Shown here one piece after another: positions 39,198-51,132 of a DNA stretch of 58,687 nucleotides; the stretch's first letter is position 1, and each line of letters starts with the position of its first letter. A model generated the notes under the pieces. The model searched no databases. It saw only the letters and a program-made list of their open reading frames with translations, and had not been told where the DNA came from. The stretch lies in NCBI GenBank assembly GCA_014885115.2, contig WKLE02000115.1, positions 1 to 58,687 of the forward strand. Reading direction: 5' to 3'. Made by a program: the position numbers and the translations under genes. Source of the DNA: Asterionellopsis glacialis (lineage: Eukaryota; Bacillariophyta; Plagiogrammaphyceae; Rhaphoneidales; Asterionellopsidaceae).

Positions 39198-40634
39198 TTA
39201 CTTTACTGTAGTAGACTTTGATATACGCTTCTTTCGTTCTTCTTCCTTTCGTTGCGCAATCCGTTTTCGCTCTTCCTCTTTAGCTAAAATATCATGCCAT
39301 GTTTCAGCAAACAAACCACTTCCTTGCAATTCCTCTTTAGCTGCTTGGAGAATAGCTGTTAATCCCAAGTGTAATAAAGGTGTTTGTTTTGGCTTAATCT
39401 TTTTATTGGAATCACCACTCGTCGTAGCAGCACCGCCCCATGCTTCAATCAGTAATTCAATCAATACATGATCTGAACCGCACATAATAGCGCAATCCTC
39501 ACACTTTTCAGCCAAGTTGATGAGTGTACCTGCTGTACGGTATGATGCTTCTCTCCATGGTTGTGATGCATCAGGTAATCGTTTTGTTGAGATTGTTCCT
39601 GATATTGATGCTTGTTGATTGCTTTTGGTGTCCTTGACTACATTTTCATCATTATTAATGGTATTATGGTTGTCCGAGTCATCCGTAGCATACAATAATC
39701 TCCATCGTAACATTTTTGATACCTGTAACCTATGCAATTCTTGACAATTTTCACGACTTGAGTGTGTCACATTGCGTAATGCTCCAACTACATTAGTGAA
39801 AAGTCGAAGTTGAAGTTTGTCTGCAAAAGTAGTGCCAAGTATAGTATTCCATGAGTGCATATGGTATCGTTTAACATACATAGCCAACACCTCTATGCCA
39901 TTAATGGTACTCTTGTCGTTGCTGTCTTCTTTGTTGCTTGGACAAACACCGCAATCCCAGGTAGAAGCATTAGTGTATTGAAATTCTCGTACAGCATTCC
40001 GATTCAAGGCATTCCCACATGCCAAATCACGTATAGTACCTAAGCACACAATACCCAATTCAAGAACTGCTATTGCTTCGTTTTCTCTTTCGTCTAAAGG
40101 TTTTTCTGTATTACAACATTTATCATCCTTTTCTTGAAGACTTACAGGTGGCAATAGATCCCATATTTTGGCAAGGATCCATAGTACTGTTTCAATAGCA
40201 CCTGCTTCTCGTAACATATCACCTCGTGTACCACGGCATAGAGCCATACTTCCCATGTATCTTTTGATAGCATGGATGCGTCCCCAATATCTTTTTATTC
40301 TTGCTGTATCTGACATTGAGAAATTTGCTTGTTGTTGTTGCGAGTCTCTGCGAATATTCTCCCTAAATTCGTCATCTTTTTCCTCTCTCATAAGTTTCAT
40401 GGCGATACTTATATCATCATGAACAAATAAGGAAGATACATCAATACTATTGGTGTTGTTACAAGCATCATCTATCGCATCAATAGAATTATTATTGGTC
40501 TCATCGTCGGTTTGGTCGTGATCGCCTTCCTTTTCACCTTCACCACCATATCCACCAAATGAACCAAACAACCAATCTCCATTACTATTCTCATTATCAT
40601 TGTCATCATCAGAACTGTCAACAAAAGATCCCAT
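39198..40634 (-). CDS. Armadillo-like repeat protein with acidic N-terminus
   Basis: Single exon of 478 residues. Residues 1-65 are Asp/Asn/Gly-rich (SDDDNDNENSNGDW). From about 110 the chain is helical with ARM/HEAT-like elements: IHAIKRYMGSMALC, LREAGAIETVLWILAKI, AVLELGIVCLGTIRDLACGNALNRNAVRE, LRLFTNVVGALRNVTHSSRENCQEL, ASYRTAGTLINLAEKCEDCAI. The pattern LRNVTHSSRENCQELHR resembles the delta-catenin/APC type of armadillo repeats. A charged coiled coil (EEERKRIAQRKEEERKKRI) ends it. It probably acts as a protein-binding scaffold; no catalytic motif is seen. It diverges from UTP13 over a 429-bp promoter rich in GTAC elements (40838-40876). Confidence 0.7.
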   Translation of the reverse strand: MGSFVDSSDDDNDNENSNGDWLFGSFGGYGGEGEKEGDHDQTDDETNNNSIDAIDDACNNTNSIDVSSLFVHDDISIAMKLMREEKDDEFRENIRRDSQQQQANFSMSDTARIKRYWGRIHAIKRYMGSMALCRGTRGDMLREAGAIETVLWILAKIWDLLPPVSLQEKDDKCCNTEKPLDERENEAIAVLELGIVCLGTIRDLACGNALNRNAVREFQYTNASTWDCGVCPSNKEDSNDKSTINGIEVLAMYVKRYHMHSWNTILGTTFADKLQLRLFTNVVGALRNVTHSSRENCQELHRLQVSKMLRWRLLYATDDSDNHNTINNDENVVKDTKSNQQASISGTISTKRLPDASQPWREASYRTAGTLINLAEKCEDCAIMCGSDHVLIELLIEAWGGAATTSGDSNKKIKPKQTPLLHLGLTAILQAAKEELQGSGLFAETWHDILAKEEERKRIAQRKEEERKKRISKSTTVK

Positions 40635-41063
40635 TGCTGTTTAGTGTATACGGTAGACTGTATATTATGGTTCCAAAAGAAGTGATTGTGTAGGTCGTCT
40701 CTATCGAAACTGATTTTGGCCTCAACGAAACCACAGAAAGAAATATAATGTGAGACCGGCAAATATTTTGTGTATCACACAAGGCAAATCGATTTTTGCG
40801 AGTAATGGTTGATTTGTATGATGGTTCTCTTTTTCCGTACGTACCGTTACGTACCGTGCACCTGTACAGGTAGTTCCTACACCAGTGTAGAGGTTATGAG
40901 ACTAAACGACAAATCCAACCAAGTTTTCTCATCCATCGCACCCAGAGAGGCAAGGAGATGGGAGAGAAACTTTTTTGTTCTTTGCAAACCTTGAAACCGC
41001 GACAGATCAAGAAAAGACAAGGCGACCGACCTTGCTGTTCTCTGTCTGAATTGTCCCCTCACG

Positions 41064-44000
41064 ATGACAGCCATGGTAATCGAAGAGATTACAAAGGATG
41101 AATATTACAACATGGAACAAGACCTCGGTAAAAATCAAGAAGGAAAAGAAGAAGAGACAGCAGCTCAAATTGCCGCACCAACTTTATCAAAGTCATGGTC
41201 TATAGCTTCAGCACATGTTCCGACATATACAGGTGGAAAGATTATTCATTGTCATACAAAAGGAATGAGATATTTGCATGGAAAGCCTGATGTACCATTG
41301 ACGAAAACTACAACGGAAGGAGAAGATGATGATGATGAAGCAGGTGAACAAGAAAATGTCCCACCAGAGAAAACTCAATTTTTGTTACTTCCAGTTGGTG
41401 GTGATCTAGCTTTAGTCGATGCTCGTCGTGGTATCAAGGCACGAACGATTCGTCATGGAGCGTTATCGCCTACTGCTGTGTCAAAAACAACTAGTGGTAG
41501 TAAAGGTGACGATGATAATGATATCATTGATGACGAAGATGATGATGGTATTGATGCAGATGCTATTACAGCCTTTGCACTGTCCAATAACGATGAAATG
41601 ATTGTGACGTGCAGTCCAAATCATTTGATTCGCATGTATTCCTTAGAGTTACCATGGGATATAAATCAGCCAGCACCCATTCAGAAAACTTGGGGACGAT
41701 CAGGACATTCCCTACCTGTCACACATATGGAATTCCATCCATCTAATGTGTTTTTAGCAACAGGGTCTGTTGATGGGACTGTCCGTATTTGGGATGTTCG
41801 GGGTGCATATGTCACACATGTGTTCCGTCCCTACGGTGCTGACGGTGGTAGTGGTATGGGTGGAATGCAAGCTGTTACAGCACTGTCATGGCGACAGGAC
41901 GTTTCTCAGCTTGTTATAGCTATTGGACGGGATAATGGTTCAATCGTAATTCATGATTTACGAGAAGATGAGACCACAGCTCCACCTGTTGTCTTGAATG
42001 ACCATGTGAGTGCAGTCACATGCGTTGATTGGGGTAAGGGATCGTCTGCTATCAATAATGTATTTGTTTCGACAGGAAGAGATGCTGTTATTAATACATG
42101 GAAAATTTTACAAAAGCAAGATCAAGGCACCGATCGAAAAATCAATAAAAAGCAAAGCAAAAAAAAAGGTAACAAGAGAAAAGGACAACCACAAGTACAA
42201 TATCAACGTGTACATACACTTCCAATATATGAACAAGTAGAGGGGATGGTTATTATGCCATTTGACAAAGAAAAAGCAAACGATTTTGTAATTGCTACTG
42301 CAGGAAGTGAAGGGACGGTACGATTATGGAAAGCCACTGTAGATGAGGAACATGACACAATATCTGGATTTACATCTCTTGCAAAACAACCTGAGAATGA
42401 ATCGTTTGGTTCTGATAGGGGCGGTTATATGGAACTTCGATACAATGCCAGAGGATTGTCTTTGAAGGAAGAAAGGGGACCGTCATCAACAACAACGCCA
42501 TCTTCTTCTTGGATGGAACAGCTTATTGTGGCAGATGCTGAACACAATCTGTCCTTTTTATCTGCCAAGATGACAAATGATGAATCTGCTTTGTCTAAAC
42601 GACCATTACTTTCTGCCGATCGTACAATTGTTGGTCACAACGATGAAATTCTAGACCTGAAAGTGATTCCGTCATCTTCCCAGCTCAACGACGCATCCTT
42701 ACAATCGTCTGAACGTATTGTTGTTGCTACCAATAGTGCTCAAGTTCGTTTGTTCGAATTGGGCACCTTCTCGTGCGAAGTTTTGGACGGTCACTCTGCC
42801 ACAGTTTTATGTGTAGATGTTAGTCCATGTGGACGATACTTGGCAACATGCGGAAAGGACAAAACGATGCGGCTGTGGCATGTAGAAACACAAAGTTGTA
42901 TAGCTGTGGCAACTGGGCACACAGAAGCAATTGGAGCTGCTGCACTTTCTCGGAAACTTGGACGATACGATGTGAAAGGCAAGGCAGCTATTAATGGTGG
43001 TGGTTCTTTTGCAGTTACAGCAAGTAAAGATCGAACATTGAAGCGATGGAATCTTCCTGGAAGTGACGAGTTAGATAGTAGTGCTCAATCAGAGGAGCAT
43101 TTGGAGCTTAGAGCATTTGTCAGTGCACGTGCGCATGAGAAAGACATTAATATCGTATCTGTCGCTCCGAATGATTCTCTTGTTGCCACTGGTTCACAGG
43201 ATAAGACTGTCAAACTTTGGAGATCTACAGATCTCTCTCTACAGGGAACTTTGAAGGGTCATAGAAGAGGCGTATGGGATTGTCAATTCTCACCATTTGA
43301 TCGCGTGATTGCTACAGCCAGTGCTGATCGGACCGTCAAATTGTGGTCCTTGAGTGATTATAGTTGCGTACGAACATTCCAGGGTCATGTTTCTAGTGCC
43401 CTTCGGGTACGGTTCCTTAGCGGTGGATTGCAATTGGTTTCATCTGGAGCAGATGGTCTTATCAAGGTATGGACAATCCGTACTAATGAATGTGAAACTA
43501 CTATGGATGGTCATAATGACAAGGTTTGGGCTTTAGATTTATCTCCTGACAGTGGTAGTCTCGTCACTGGTGGAGCTGACTCCCAGATTGTTGTATGGAA
43601 CGATACAACGCAAGAGGAGGAAAATGCCAAGAGAGATGCTGAAGAACAAACAATTATGATGGAACAACGTTTAGCAAATCACTTGAGATTTAAAGAATAT
43701 GAACAAGCACTTGAAATTGCACTAGAATTGGATAAGCCGCGACAAGCATTGAAGGTATGTGCACGAATGAAAAGACATAATAAAACTGTGGCTGTAGTTG
43801 ACTATTTGCAAGAAAATCTCATCACTGTTATTTGTTCCATATTCAATTCTTTGCCTTTTGTACTGAGTACAGGTTTTAAATTCAATTATTGAAAATGATT
43901 TACGACAAGGACACGGACAACTAGTTACATTGCAACGTCATGTTCAAAGTTGGCCTATGAGTCGTACTTCACAGGTACTTCGTTATTGCCGTGAATGGAA

Positions 44001-44517
44001 TACTCGAGCTCGCAATTCTAATGTTGCCATGCTTGTTGTAAGGGCAATTGTTTCATCGATACCTGCTCATGAATTGGCAGCTGCAGATGGAGTTCCTGAA
44101 CTTATGGCAGGTATTACACCGTACGCCGAACGCCACTTTGACCGTCTTGATCGACTCCATGCAAGTTCGTATTTGTTAGATTTCACTTTATTCTCCATGG
44201 GGGCCATGGATAATGACGAAGATGATAATTTAGAAACCGATTACGCTGCTTGGGAGACAAGCAGTAAATTAGTTCTGCCTCCCAAACATGTAGATGGAAG
44301 AATACAAATTGGAGGGAGAGATGTTATTGGAAAGGGAAGCGCAAAGCAAGACGATGACAGTGATGATGATGATAACTCGGAAAATGACGTAATGACAATC
44401 GGAGAAAGTGACGATGACGACTCTTCGACGGCTTCATCGGACGATGATAGTTCTGTAGACGACGATGATCAACAGAAAGAAGGCGACAATAGTGATGAAA
44501 GTAGCACTTCAAGCTAA
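41064..44517 (+). CDS. UTP13: UTP13 (TBL3), U3 snoRNP WD40 subunit
   Basis: Two exons, 41064-43754 and 43873-44517, give 1111 residues. I place the donor at GTATGT (43755), so the protein reads ALELDKPRQALK/VLNSIIENDLRQGHG. A weaker, also in-phase donor at 43827 would add 24 residues. The protein has many WD40 repeats in two halves, for example GSVDGTVRIWDV, GKDKTMRLWHV, GSQDKTVKLWRS, ASADRTVKLWSL and GADSQIVVWND. The Utp13 helical C-domain follows (VQSWPMSRTSQVLRYCREWNTRARNS, ITPYAERHFDRLDRL), then an acidic Ser/Asp tail. Utp13 is part of UtpB in the small-subunit processome, which matures 18S rRNA in the nucleolus. Acidic insertions (residues about 90-100 and 150-170) are larger than usual. 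Confidence 0.93.
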
Positions 44518-44780
44518 AATTCTGACTGAATGTAAATCTTTCAGCGAAGACGATCATTTCTAACGAAAACCTACTGCATGGCTGAACACGCATAAAACTA
44601 AATTAGTGTTATAAAAACAAATATTTTACTTTACTAATGTCTGTAATCAAACGTTTTTTGGGTAATGTATAATTATAAAGCGTCGTCGACAAACAAGAAC
44701 CCACAACTATCGGGATAAATTTCACTTTGCCTCATCTCATGAACCATTGACGAAAAATCTTAAACCAGAAAGGAATCAAT

Positions 44781-45768
44781 TTACTTGGCAGCTTCTGCTT
44801 GAAGCAAGGAAGAACGAATATCATCTCCAACAGAACGAGATGACGGAACAAAGGTTGTCTTGCAATGGTTTGCTTGTCCAACATCCCTCACCATATCAAA
44901 GTATTGAGTGAGAAGTAAAAGATCCATCACATCCTTAGTGGAGGAACCCTTAACTCCATCAGAGAAATCAACAATACTACTTTTAAGACCATCAACGATT
45001 GCCTTCCTCTGTTTTGCAACACCAACACCACTCAAATACTTGGCTTCTGCTTCTGCCTCGGCAGATTTCACTTGGAGAATCTTGTCACCCTCAGAACGTT
45101 CTGCCACAGCAAATTTGAGACGTTTGGAGGAGTTGATTTCATTCATGGCATTCTTCACACGCTGATCAGGATCAAGGTCCGTGATAAGTGCCTAAAGAGA
45201 AAAATTAAGTGAATTTATGGCAAAGGTTGCGAGAAAAACAAAGGAGCAGAGCAAAGAATTGACTTGGTCAGATATTTTAGGTAGAAATTTGATTGATTCA
45301 TTGTTCAACGATTTCATGTGATATTAAAAGTTTACCTACCTGAAGGATCTGATATCCGTACTGGTTCATGGTCTCCGATAATGCGTTCTTGACGGCAAGT
45401 GCCAAATCTTCCTTAGCTTCAAAAACTGCATCAAGTTCGAGGGTGGGGAGTTGAGAACGCATAACATCATAAACATGTGCCGTAATTTGCTGTGTGGGAT
45501 TCGTCAAGGCATAAAAGGCTTCGTAGACCTTTTCACGTAAGATCTGGTACTGAACACTCACAACTGTTGTAATGAATACATTGTCAAGTGTTTTTGTTTC
45601 AACACGAACATCCAACTGTTGCACGCGGAAACTCAAACGTCCCACAAGTTGTTCCATGGGACAAATCACACAGCCAAGTCCCGGTTGTACCATGCGCGAG
45701 TACTGACCGAACCGTTCCACAACACCGACTTCGGCCGTGGAAATCGTAAAAAAGCAAGGGATGCACAT
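44781..45768 (-). CDS. SPFH/band-7 protein, hypersensitive-induced-response (HIR) type
   Basis: Two exons, 45768-45340 and 45191-44781, phase 0 (GTAGGT donor, CTTTAG acceptor), giving 279 residues. It starts MCIPCFF, with Cys that may be acylated, then the HIR N-terminus (EVGVVERFGQYSRMVQPGLG). The band-7 core has LSFRVQQLDVRVETKTLDNVFITTVVSVQYQI and DVMRSQLPTLELDAVFEAKEDLA. After the junction LQ/ALITDLDPDQRVKNAMNEINSSKRL come EGDKILQVKSAEAEAEAKYLSGVGVAKQRKAIVDGL and MDLLLLTQYFDM. HIR proteins oligomerise on membranes as microdomain scaffolds; in plants they link to immunity and ion fluxes. It converges on UTP13 with 263 bp between stops. Confidence 0.93.
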
Positions 45769-47885
45769 CTTGTAATGCCAAGGTTATATGCTATGAGATT
45801 CTTCTACTTGATTTAAGCTATGATTAGAGTGTTTGACAACAATCACTCTTTTCGCACAACGCTGTTACTGTCTTTTGTCTTTAACTGTGTTGTGAAATCA
45901 ACGCTCGCTGTCAACGCTGTTAGTTTTTTCTAGTGAAAAATATCGAATCCCGTGAACCTCCTTTTACAAAGCCCAATCATAAAAAAATATCTGCCTGCCT
46001 GTCAGGGGCGCTGCTTTCTGAATCTTGCTGATATTGTCCGTCTCCTCATCTGCTTTGACGATGGCTGCTATAGTTACGTCAAGGAGTGCACATAGCCTAT
46101 CCGTCATTCCCTCCCGCGCGTCTGCGTCCTAATTCACAAAGAAAGCCGGGAAAAAATTACATAGCTCGCTGGACGCATTTCTTTGCTCGTACTGTCTGTC
46201 TGTAAAATAACAGTGATTTTTTTTCACGATTTTCCATTTTCACCCTGAACATGATGTATACTGGGAGAAAGCTCTTGACCTCTAGATTCATGTTGGCCAT
46301 ATTGACCACCTGTGACAGGGTTGATTGTGAATGGGTATCGTTTCTAATTTTTGGTAATGTAGAAAAAGATACTAATAAATACTGAATTGGCTTTATACTT
46401 GGCTTACGTGCATCAAATAAATATTGAATTGGCTTTATACTTGGCTTACATGCATCAAATCATTTCTTAATTAAAAGTATTCTTAGTGCTACTCCATTAA
46501 TTCACACCATAAGTAATTTATATTTTATTGCAAGGTGAGCATACAGTCATGAATATAACCCAGCAGATTTGTTCCAGGATTAGGTGAGATGGAATGACCA
46601 AAAAGTAACATGGTCTGTATGTTATATTCCGTACAGTACAAACCGCTCCCACAAATAACAGGCATCACAACACACAAAAAATATCTGTCCAACCATGATT
46701 CTGCTGTGCATAAGTTCTGCAACCAAATTGACACAACAATCCACTCAAAAAAGGAACCAAAGGTACCTAATGCATACAGAAAACTTTTTTGTATGCTGAG
46801 TTGTTCCAGGATTAGGTGAGACAAATGGTAACCATTTCTGTTCATCTCCCCTACATAGCTTCTGCATAATTGTACCAGTATGTCTGATTGTCCTAAGATT
46901 TGATTTTTTTCTTGTCTTGTGTGCATGTATTATATTGTGGCAAATTGGAAATGATCAAAAAAAAAGTCTTTTCCATGCTGTAATCAACCAAAATGAACAT
47001 AACAAACCACCGTAAGTATCTATCATACATCTGTTGGAACTGCCAAGGCAAAGAATAACAAAAGATGGTGACCTGGGGCCCAAAATATGGTTAATAGTTG
47101 TTTTGCTGGCAAAGCTGCTTTTTTTCGTGATTGCACAAAATGGTCAAACTTAATTGACAATCTTCCATTTCAGAGGCTGTTGTCATTCTATTTAGCTCAA
47201 TCAATGATGGTGGTTCTAAGCTTATCATCATTGTTAGTAATAAAGAGGTTTGTTGTTGTATTTGTTAGTGTTTTATCACCATTGTGGTCATGACAAAAAA
47301 TAGGTGCAGAAGTTCTGCATGCATAAACCATCTCTCTAACGTGATACTAAATCTAAAATGTGTAGAAAAGTCAAAAAAATTTATACTGAAAAAAATAGGA
47401 GGGAAAGTTTGCAATCTGTATTTAAATTTTCAATTAACTCTTTAGCAAACGCATGTTATCATTCTTCAATGTTCCAATTGACCATTCAGTATCCACATTT
47501 GTGAACATTTTTTGTTTAAGCATTTGTTGTACTGCAACTTATTACTAGAAAATTCAGTGAATTGGTCGATCGAGTGGACAATACACATAAACCAAATATC
47601 CAAAAAAAAAAAACTGGGGGAAATACTTGTGTGAATTTTGTGAGAAAAGGGTGTGTGAAAGTGGAGATATGACACATCCCCATTGTGTAAAATTAGTGGT
47701 TCAAATCACTTCATGACTGGTACCTGGTATGTAATGCATGCGGAAGTTGCTTCTCTTTTCCCCAGGTATTATTAGTGCTGACCATACTGTACCTGGTACA
47801 AGGGAATGTCTTGAACTGTACCAGGTAATTGAGCTGCAAGAGGTTATCCCTCCATTTTTCAATATATTTTTAATTGACGAGTCAG
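45769..47885. other. Intergenic, repeats but no gene
   Basis: No supportable gene. It holds the 42-bp tandem repeat listed next, a 20-bp direct repeat (TTGTTCCAGGATTAGGTGAG at about 46570 and 46801) and TACCTGGTA-class palindromes at 47721-47729 and 47790-47799, with an inverted copy near 47819-47827. Confidence 0.55.
46377..46460. repeat. 42-bp tandem repeat, two copies
   Basis: GAATTGGCTTTATACTTGGC and the following bases up to GCATCAAAT occur from 46384 and again from 46426, a 42-bp period with about one mismatch (TTACGTG/TTACATG). Confidence 0.9.
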
Positions 47886-48669
47886 GTTCAGTAGATAGCA
47901 CTTTTGGCTCAGTTCAATTTTTGGTTCAATCCAATTTTTGACCCGTACGACTAAAAAGTTGAACCAGTTGAACCAAAACACCTTTCAGTCTATATGTACG
48001 ATACTGTTCAATTTTCAGATCAATTAAATCCGCAGTGCAAATCAATATATCAAGATTCCCTAACCAGAGACACACCATGACAGTGACGGCTGGCAAGATT
48101 TCATCTCATAACAAAGTCAAAATAGATGTCCTGGCATCAAACTTTGTTCACAACACAACAATAAACCATAATAGTGCAGTAGACATTGACCAATATTTGT
48201 TATGTTGTGCAACAAAAGGCATTTCCATTCCGTTGTCGACCAAAGTACCTTTGCGTGTTTTCTCCGTGCAAAACGACAGATCGATTCGAGGTTGATTGGT
48301 GGTTTGTGGTTGTTTTCTTTACTGCAACATGATCTCCTCCATCAACAAGGCATAATGCACTTTGAATATTTATTTTGATACATGATTGATTGTTGTCTTT
48401 GATGAAAATTCGTGATTTTCAACTGTTCCTTGCTCATTGTCGTCGTCGATCTTTTTGTTGAGTGGACAGTGCCGATTTTCGCGCGAAAATGATAAGTGAG
48501 TCGACGAAAGAAAAGGAATCCAAAAAAATTGAACCGATTGAACAGGTTCATGAACCTGTTCAATCGGTTCAATTTCCGACTCATTCGAACGGTCGAAATT
48601 TTTAATCGTACGAATCAAATTCCGATTTAACCAAAAATTGAACTGAACCAAAAGTGCTATCTACCGAAC
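47886..48669. mobile_element. MITE-like foldback element with ~80-bp terminal inverted repeats
   Basis: The left end (47886-47965) begins GTTCAGTAGATAGCACTTTT; the right end (48591-48669) read in reverse begins GTTCGGTAGATAGCACTTTT. They stay alignable for about 80 bp, including TTCAGTTCAATTTTTGGTT and CGTACGA-C/T-TAAAAA. The interior of about 625 bp has only a meaningless frame, so the element is non-autonomous. A clean target-site duplication could not be fixed by eye. The superfamily is not assigned. Confidence 0.85.
48526..48575. repeat. 50-bp perfect palindrome inside the right inverted repeat region
   Basis: Two 25-bp arms meet without spacer at TTCA/TGAA (centre 48550/48551). Each arm carries GAACCGATTGAACAGGTTCA or its complement. 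Transcribed, it would form a very stable hairpin. Confidence 0.92.
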
Positions 48670-49578
48670 TTCAACAATAATTATTGGTATTAATACGAGT
48701 TAATGAGTTATTATACCGCCTTCATAAAAGGTACCTGTTCTAGGGTCGTAGTATGATTTTGTTGACGACATCCATTGATATTTTTAATCTTGAACCATCA
48801 GTGTATTTAACGACCAGCTGGCGATCAGATGATAGTTGAAATACTTGTTGACGAGAAATGCATATCACTGTACGAGTACTGTAACAGTCTTACAACATGA
48901 TACAAATTATAATAATGTATAAGTAATTCGTTATACAAATAATAAGTAATAAATAATGTAATTAAAGCAGCTGCTGCTGGTATCATACATGTATACCATG
49001 TACCGTTCATTCCTACCAGGTAGTTGCTACGTGCAGTCCTACTGAAAACGAATTCCGGGTAGGACATAAGATACTTTACCAGTAGCTTCATCTAGAAGGC
49101 ACGCGCCCAGCAGTTCTGACAGGAACCATGCCCAGTAATATTTTTTTTTCCTTGGCTGCCCTGCGTCCCTGGTAAATACCTCCATACCTGTAAAACGAAT
49201 ACCAGAATGCTCGATTGACACCATGCATTCCTCCTAACTGAACCCGTTTTAATTTCCTTCATGTAAAAGTAAGGTAAGTAAAACCATTCTTTTTTATAAT
49301 ACCTGGTATTATACTCTAGTATTTACTTCTTACCTTACCTGCACAGGATTTTCCTTTACATACATTTTTTTAGAGGGAGATTACTGTATCACCCCCCCCC
49401 GTGTCAAATATATCACGTTCTATGCTCTTTTAACTTGGAACTTGACAGTGAAAACCGACGACACACAACCGAAGGAGAAAGCCTTAATGGAGCACACCAG
49501 ATGCAATTGATTGAGTGCTCTTATCTTCATAACATTTCATCTTTTCTACTGCTATAATAATTAACACCGTTCTCACAA
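48670..49578. other. Intergenic, no gene
   Basis: Upstream region of the TPR-like gene. It contains TACCAGGTA (49014-49022), a larger palindrome AATACCTGGTATT near 49299-49311, several GGTAAGTA/TACTTACC-like inverted pairs (49270-49340), and a poly-C run near 49391-49400. Confidence 0.5.
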
Positions 49579-50481
49579 ATGGACGACATTTGCGACTTCA
49601 ATAACCTTGGTGCCACTTTCCTGACAAGCGGCAACCTCGACGATGCTTGCGTCATGTTCAGGGGTTCCTTTATCGTATTGAAGATGTTTCTGGAGGTTTC
49701 GCTCAAACGAAAAGAAAGAATAGTATCAGAAGACGATGAAGATTGCCTAATGCTACAAGACATGTTAACCAAGAATGATCAATTTCAAAAAGCTAACGCT
49801 CTGTTAGTGCGAGCCAGAGTTCTAGAAGACGAAAAGTTGGAGCAGTCTGTACAAGATACTGACGAAGACTTCTCAAGTGATCCAGATTCGGATGATGAAA
49901 CTTCTGTTTCTGACGACATGTCATATATCTCATCAGCGAGTGAAGAACAAGAGGTACAAGAGCGCTATTTCTCAGGAGGTCCACACCCAAAGCGATATGA
50001 TAACCCTTTCGTTTATCAACGCCCATTCTTTATCAATGACCATGTGAGCTTCGATGGCTCTTTTGATGAAGAAGCAAGGTTTACATCCGCCGTTGTTTTA
50101 TATAATTTAGCCCTGGTTGAACACATCAGATGGCTATCATGTCTTACCAGCGGCAAAAGTGTTGACAAAATTATAAGACTTTATTCTCAGGCTCACCGCA
50201 CTCTGCAACAAGTGCAACAAGTTTCGAGTGGAACCGCTCGTGCAAGACTAGCTATAGTCAATAACTTGGGTCAGCTGCACCATGAGATAGGTAACTTTTC
50301 CGCCGCGAAAGAGAATTTCGGCAGCTTACACAATATTGTGCAGATACATCTTTCGCAAAGACAGTTATCGCATTGCATACATCTCAGTGAACCGGTGATT
50401 CATGAGGAATATTACTCAATCGAAGAGTTTTTCTTGAACGCGTCTATTTTACTTTCTAGCCTACCAGCAGCAGCTGCTTAA
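49579..50481 (+). CDS. TPR-like protein of a probable diatom-specific family
   Basis: Single exon of 300 residues with an ATG start. It opens FNNLGATFLTSGNLDDACVMFRGSFIVLK, a TPR-like helix pair, and closes with IVNNLGQLHHEIGNFSAAKENFGSLHNIV, a second one. The middle is acidic and disordered (DTDEDFSSDPDSDDETSVSDD), then a helical part (FTSAVVLYNLALVEHIRWL, IIRLYSQAHRTLQQVQQV). This plan (NNLG..L...G....A...F near both ends) recurs in many orphan diatom proteins known to me; that link is from memory of the pattern, not a search. It probably binds proteins; no catalytic residues are seen. It is the last intact gene before the CG-depleted right flank. Confidence 0.7.
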   Translation: MDDICDFNNLGATFLTSGNLDDACVMFRGSFIVLKMFLEVSLKRKERIVSEDDEDCLMLQDMLTKNDQFQKANALLVRARVLEDEKLEQSVQDTDEDFSSDPDSDDETSVSDDMSYISSASEEQEVQERYFSGGPHPKRYDNPFVYQRPFFINDHVSFDGSFDEEARFTSAVVLYNLALVEHIRWLSCLTSGKSVDKIIRLYSQAHRTLQQVQQVSSGTARARLAIVNNLGQLHHEIGNFSAAKENFGSLHNIVQIHLSQRQLSHCIHLSEPVIHEEYYSIEEFFLNASILLSSLPAAAA

Positions 50482-51132
50482 ATTACATTATTATTATTTG
50501 TATCATGAATTACATTATTATTAAATAGTTGTATCATGTTGTAAAACTGTTACAGTAATATGCATTTCTCGTCCTACTGTAGCTAAGCCCTATATTATCT
50601 TTTTGTGAAAAGAAGTACGGAGTATCTGGTAAATTCTAATGGAGATAAAGTGTAACAGGAGGTGAAACTCTGTAGAACCCAGCTGTAGAAATTTGTGAGG
50701 GAGGAAGGCCAGACCGACGACTAGTGTAGCGATAACCTCACTTCTAGAATATACACAGTAGATTATAGGAGTCTCACAGGTTACAAGCGCCTTTAAAGCT
50801 TCCTCAACAACCCCAAAACCCCAATCACCGTGTCTTGTCCTTCTGGGAAGGTAATACAACACAGGGTGGACAGTTTGAGTCAACAAAGATAGGCAGGGCC
50901 ATCTTAGACACAGGCTTTCTTCCCCTCATTGTCCTAGTCATTGTCCTAAGCGGAAGCTCTGGGAGCAGACTGATCTTGGATACTGAAAAAAATTTGCATC
51001 TGTAGCTTTGATACTGAAGTCTGCGTATGCTTGCCAACACTTGTTCAATGCATGTGTAGCACTTTACATGATGTATAATGCTTTCTTGTTGGTTACAATT
51101 TGCTAAACCGCTGGCATTTTGTCTCCTCTACC
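50482..51132. other. Intergenic containing direct-repeat copy 1
   Basis: No gene. A 51-bp segment at 50726-50776 is repeated at 53370-53420 with two mismatches (both G/A). No longer similarity surrounds the copies, so these are not obvious LTRs. Confidence 0.6.
50726..50776. repeat. 51-bp direct repeat, copy 1
   Basis: Begins GTAGCGATAACCTCACTTCT and ends GGAGTCTCA. It is 2644 bp before copy 2 and flanks the decayed ORF on its left. Confidence 0.95.

Noticed and set aside
43755..43872. UTP13 read through to the stop at 43892, giving a 942-residue protein
   Set aside because: The GTATGT...ACAG intron restores the Utp13 C-terminal domain in frame, which the read-through would lose.
49579..50026. 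Minus-strand frames over the TPR-like gene
   Set aside because: Mirror frames of a well-supported plus-strand gene.
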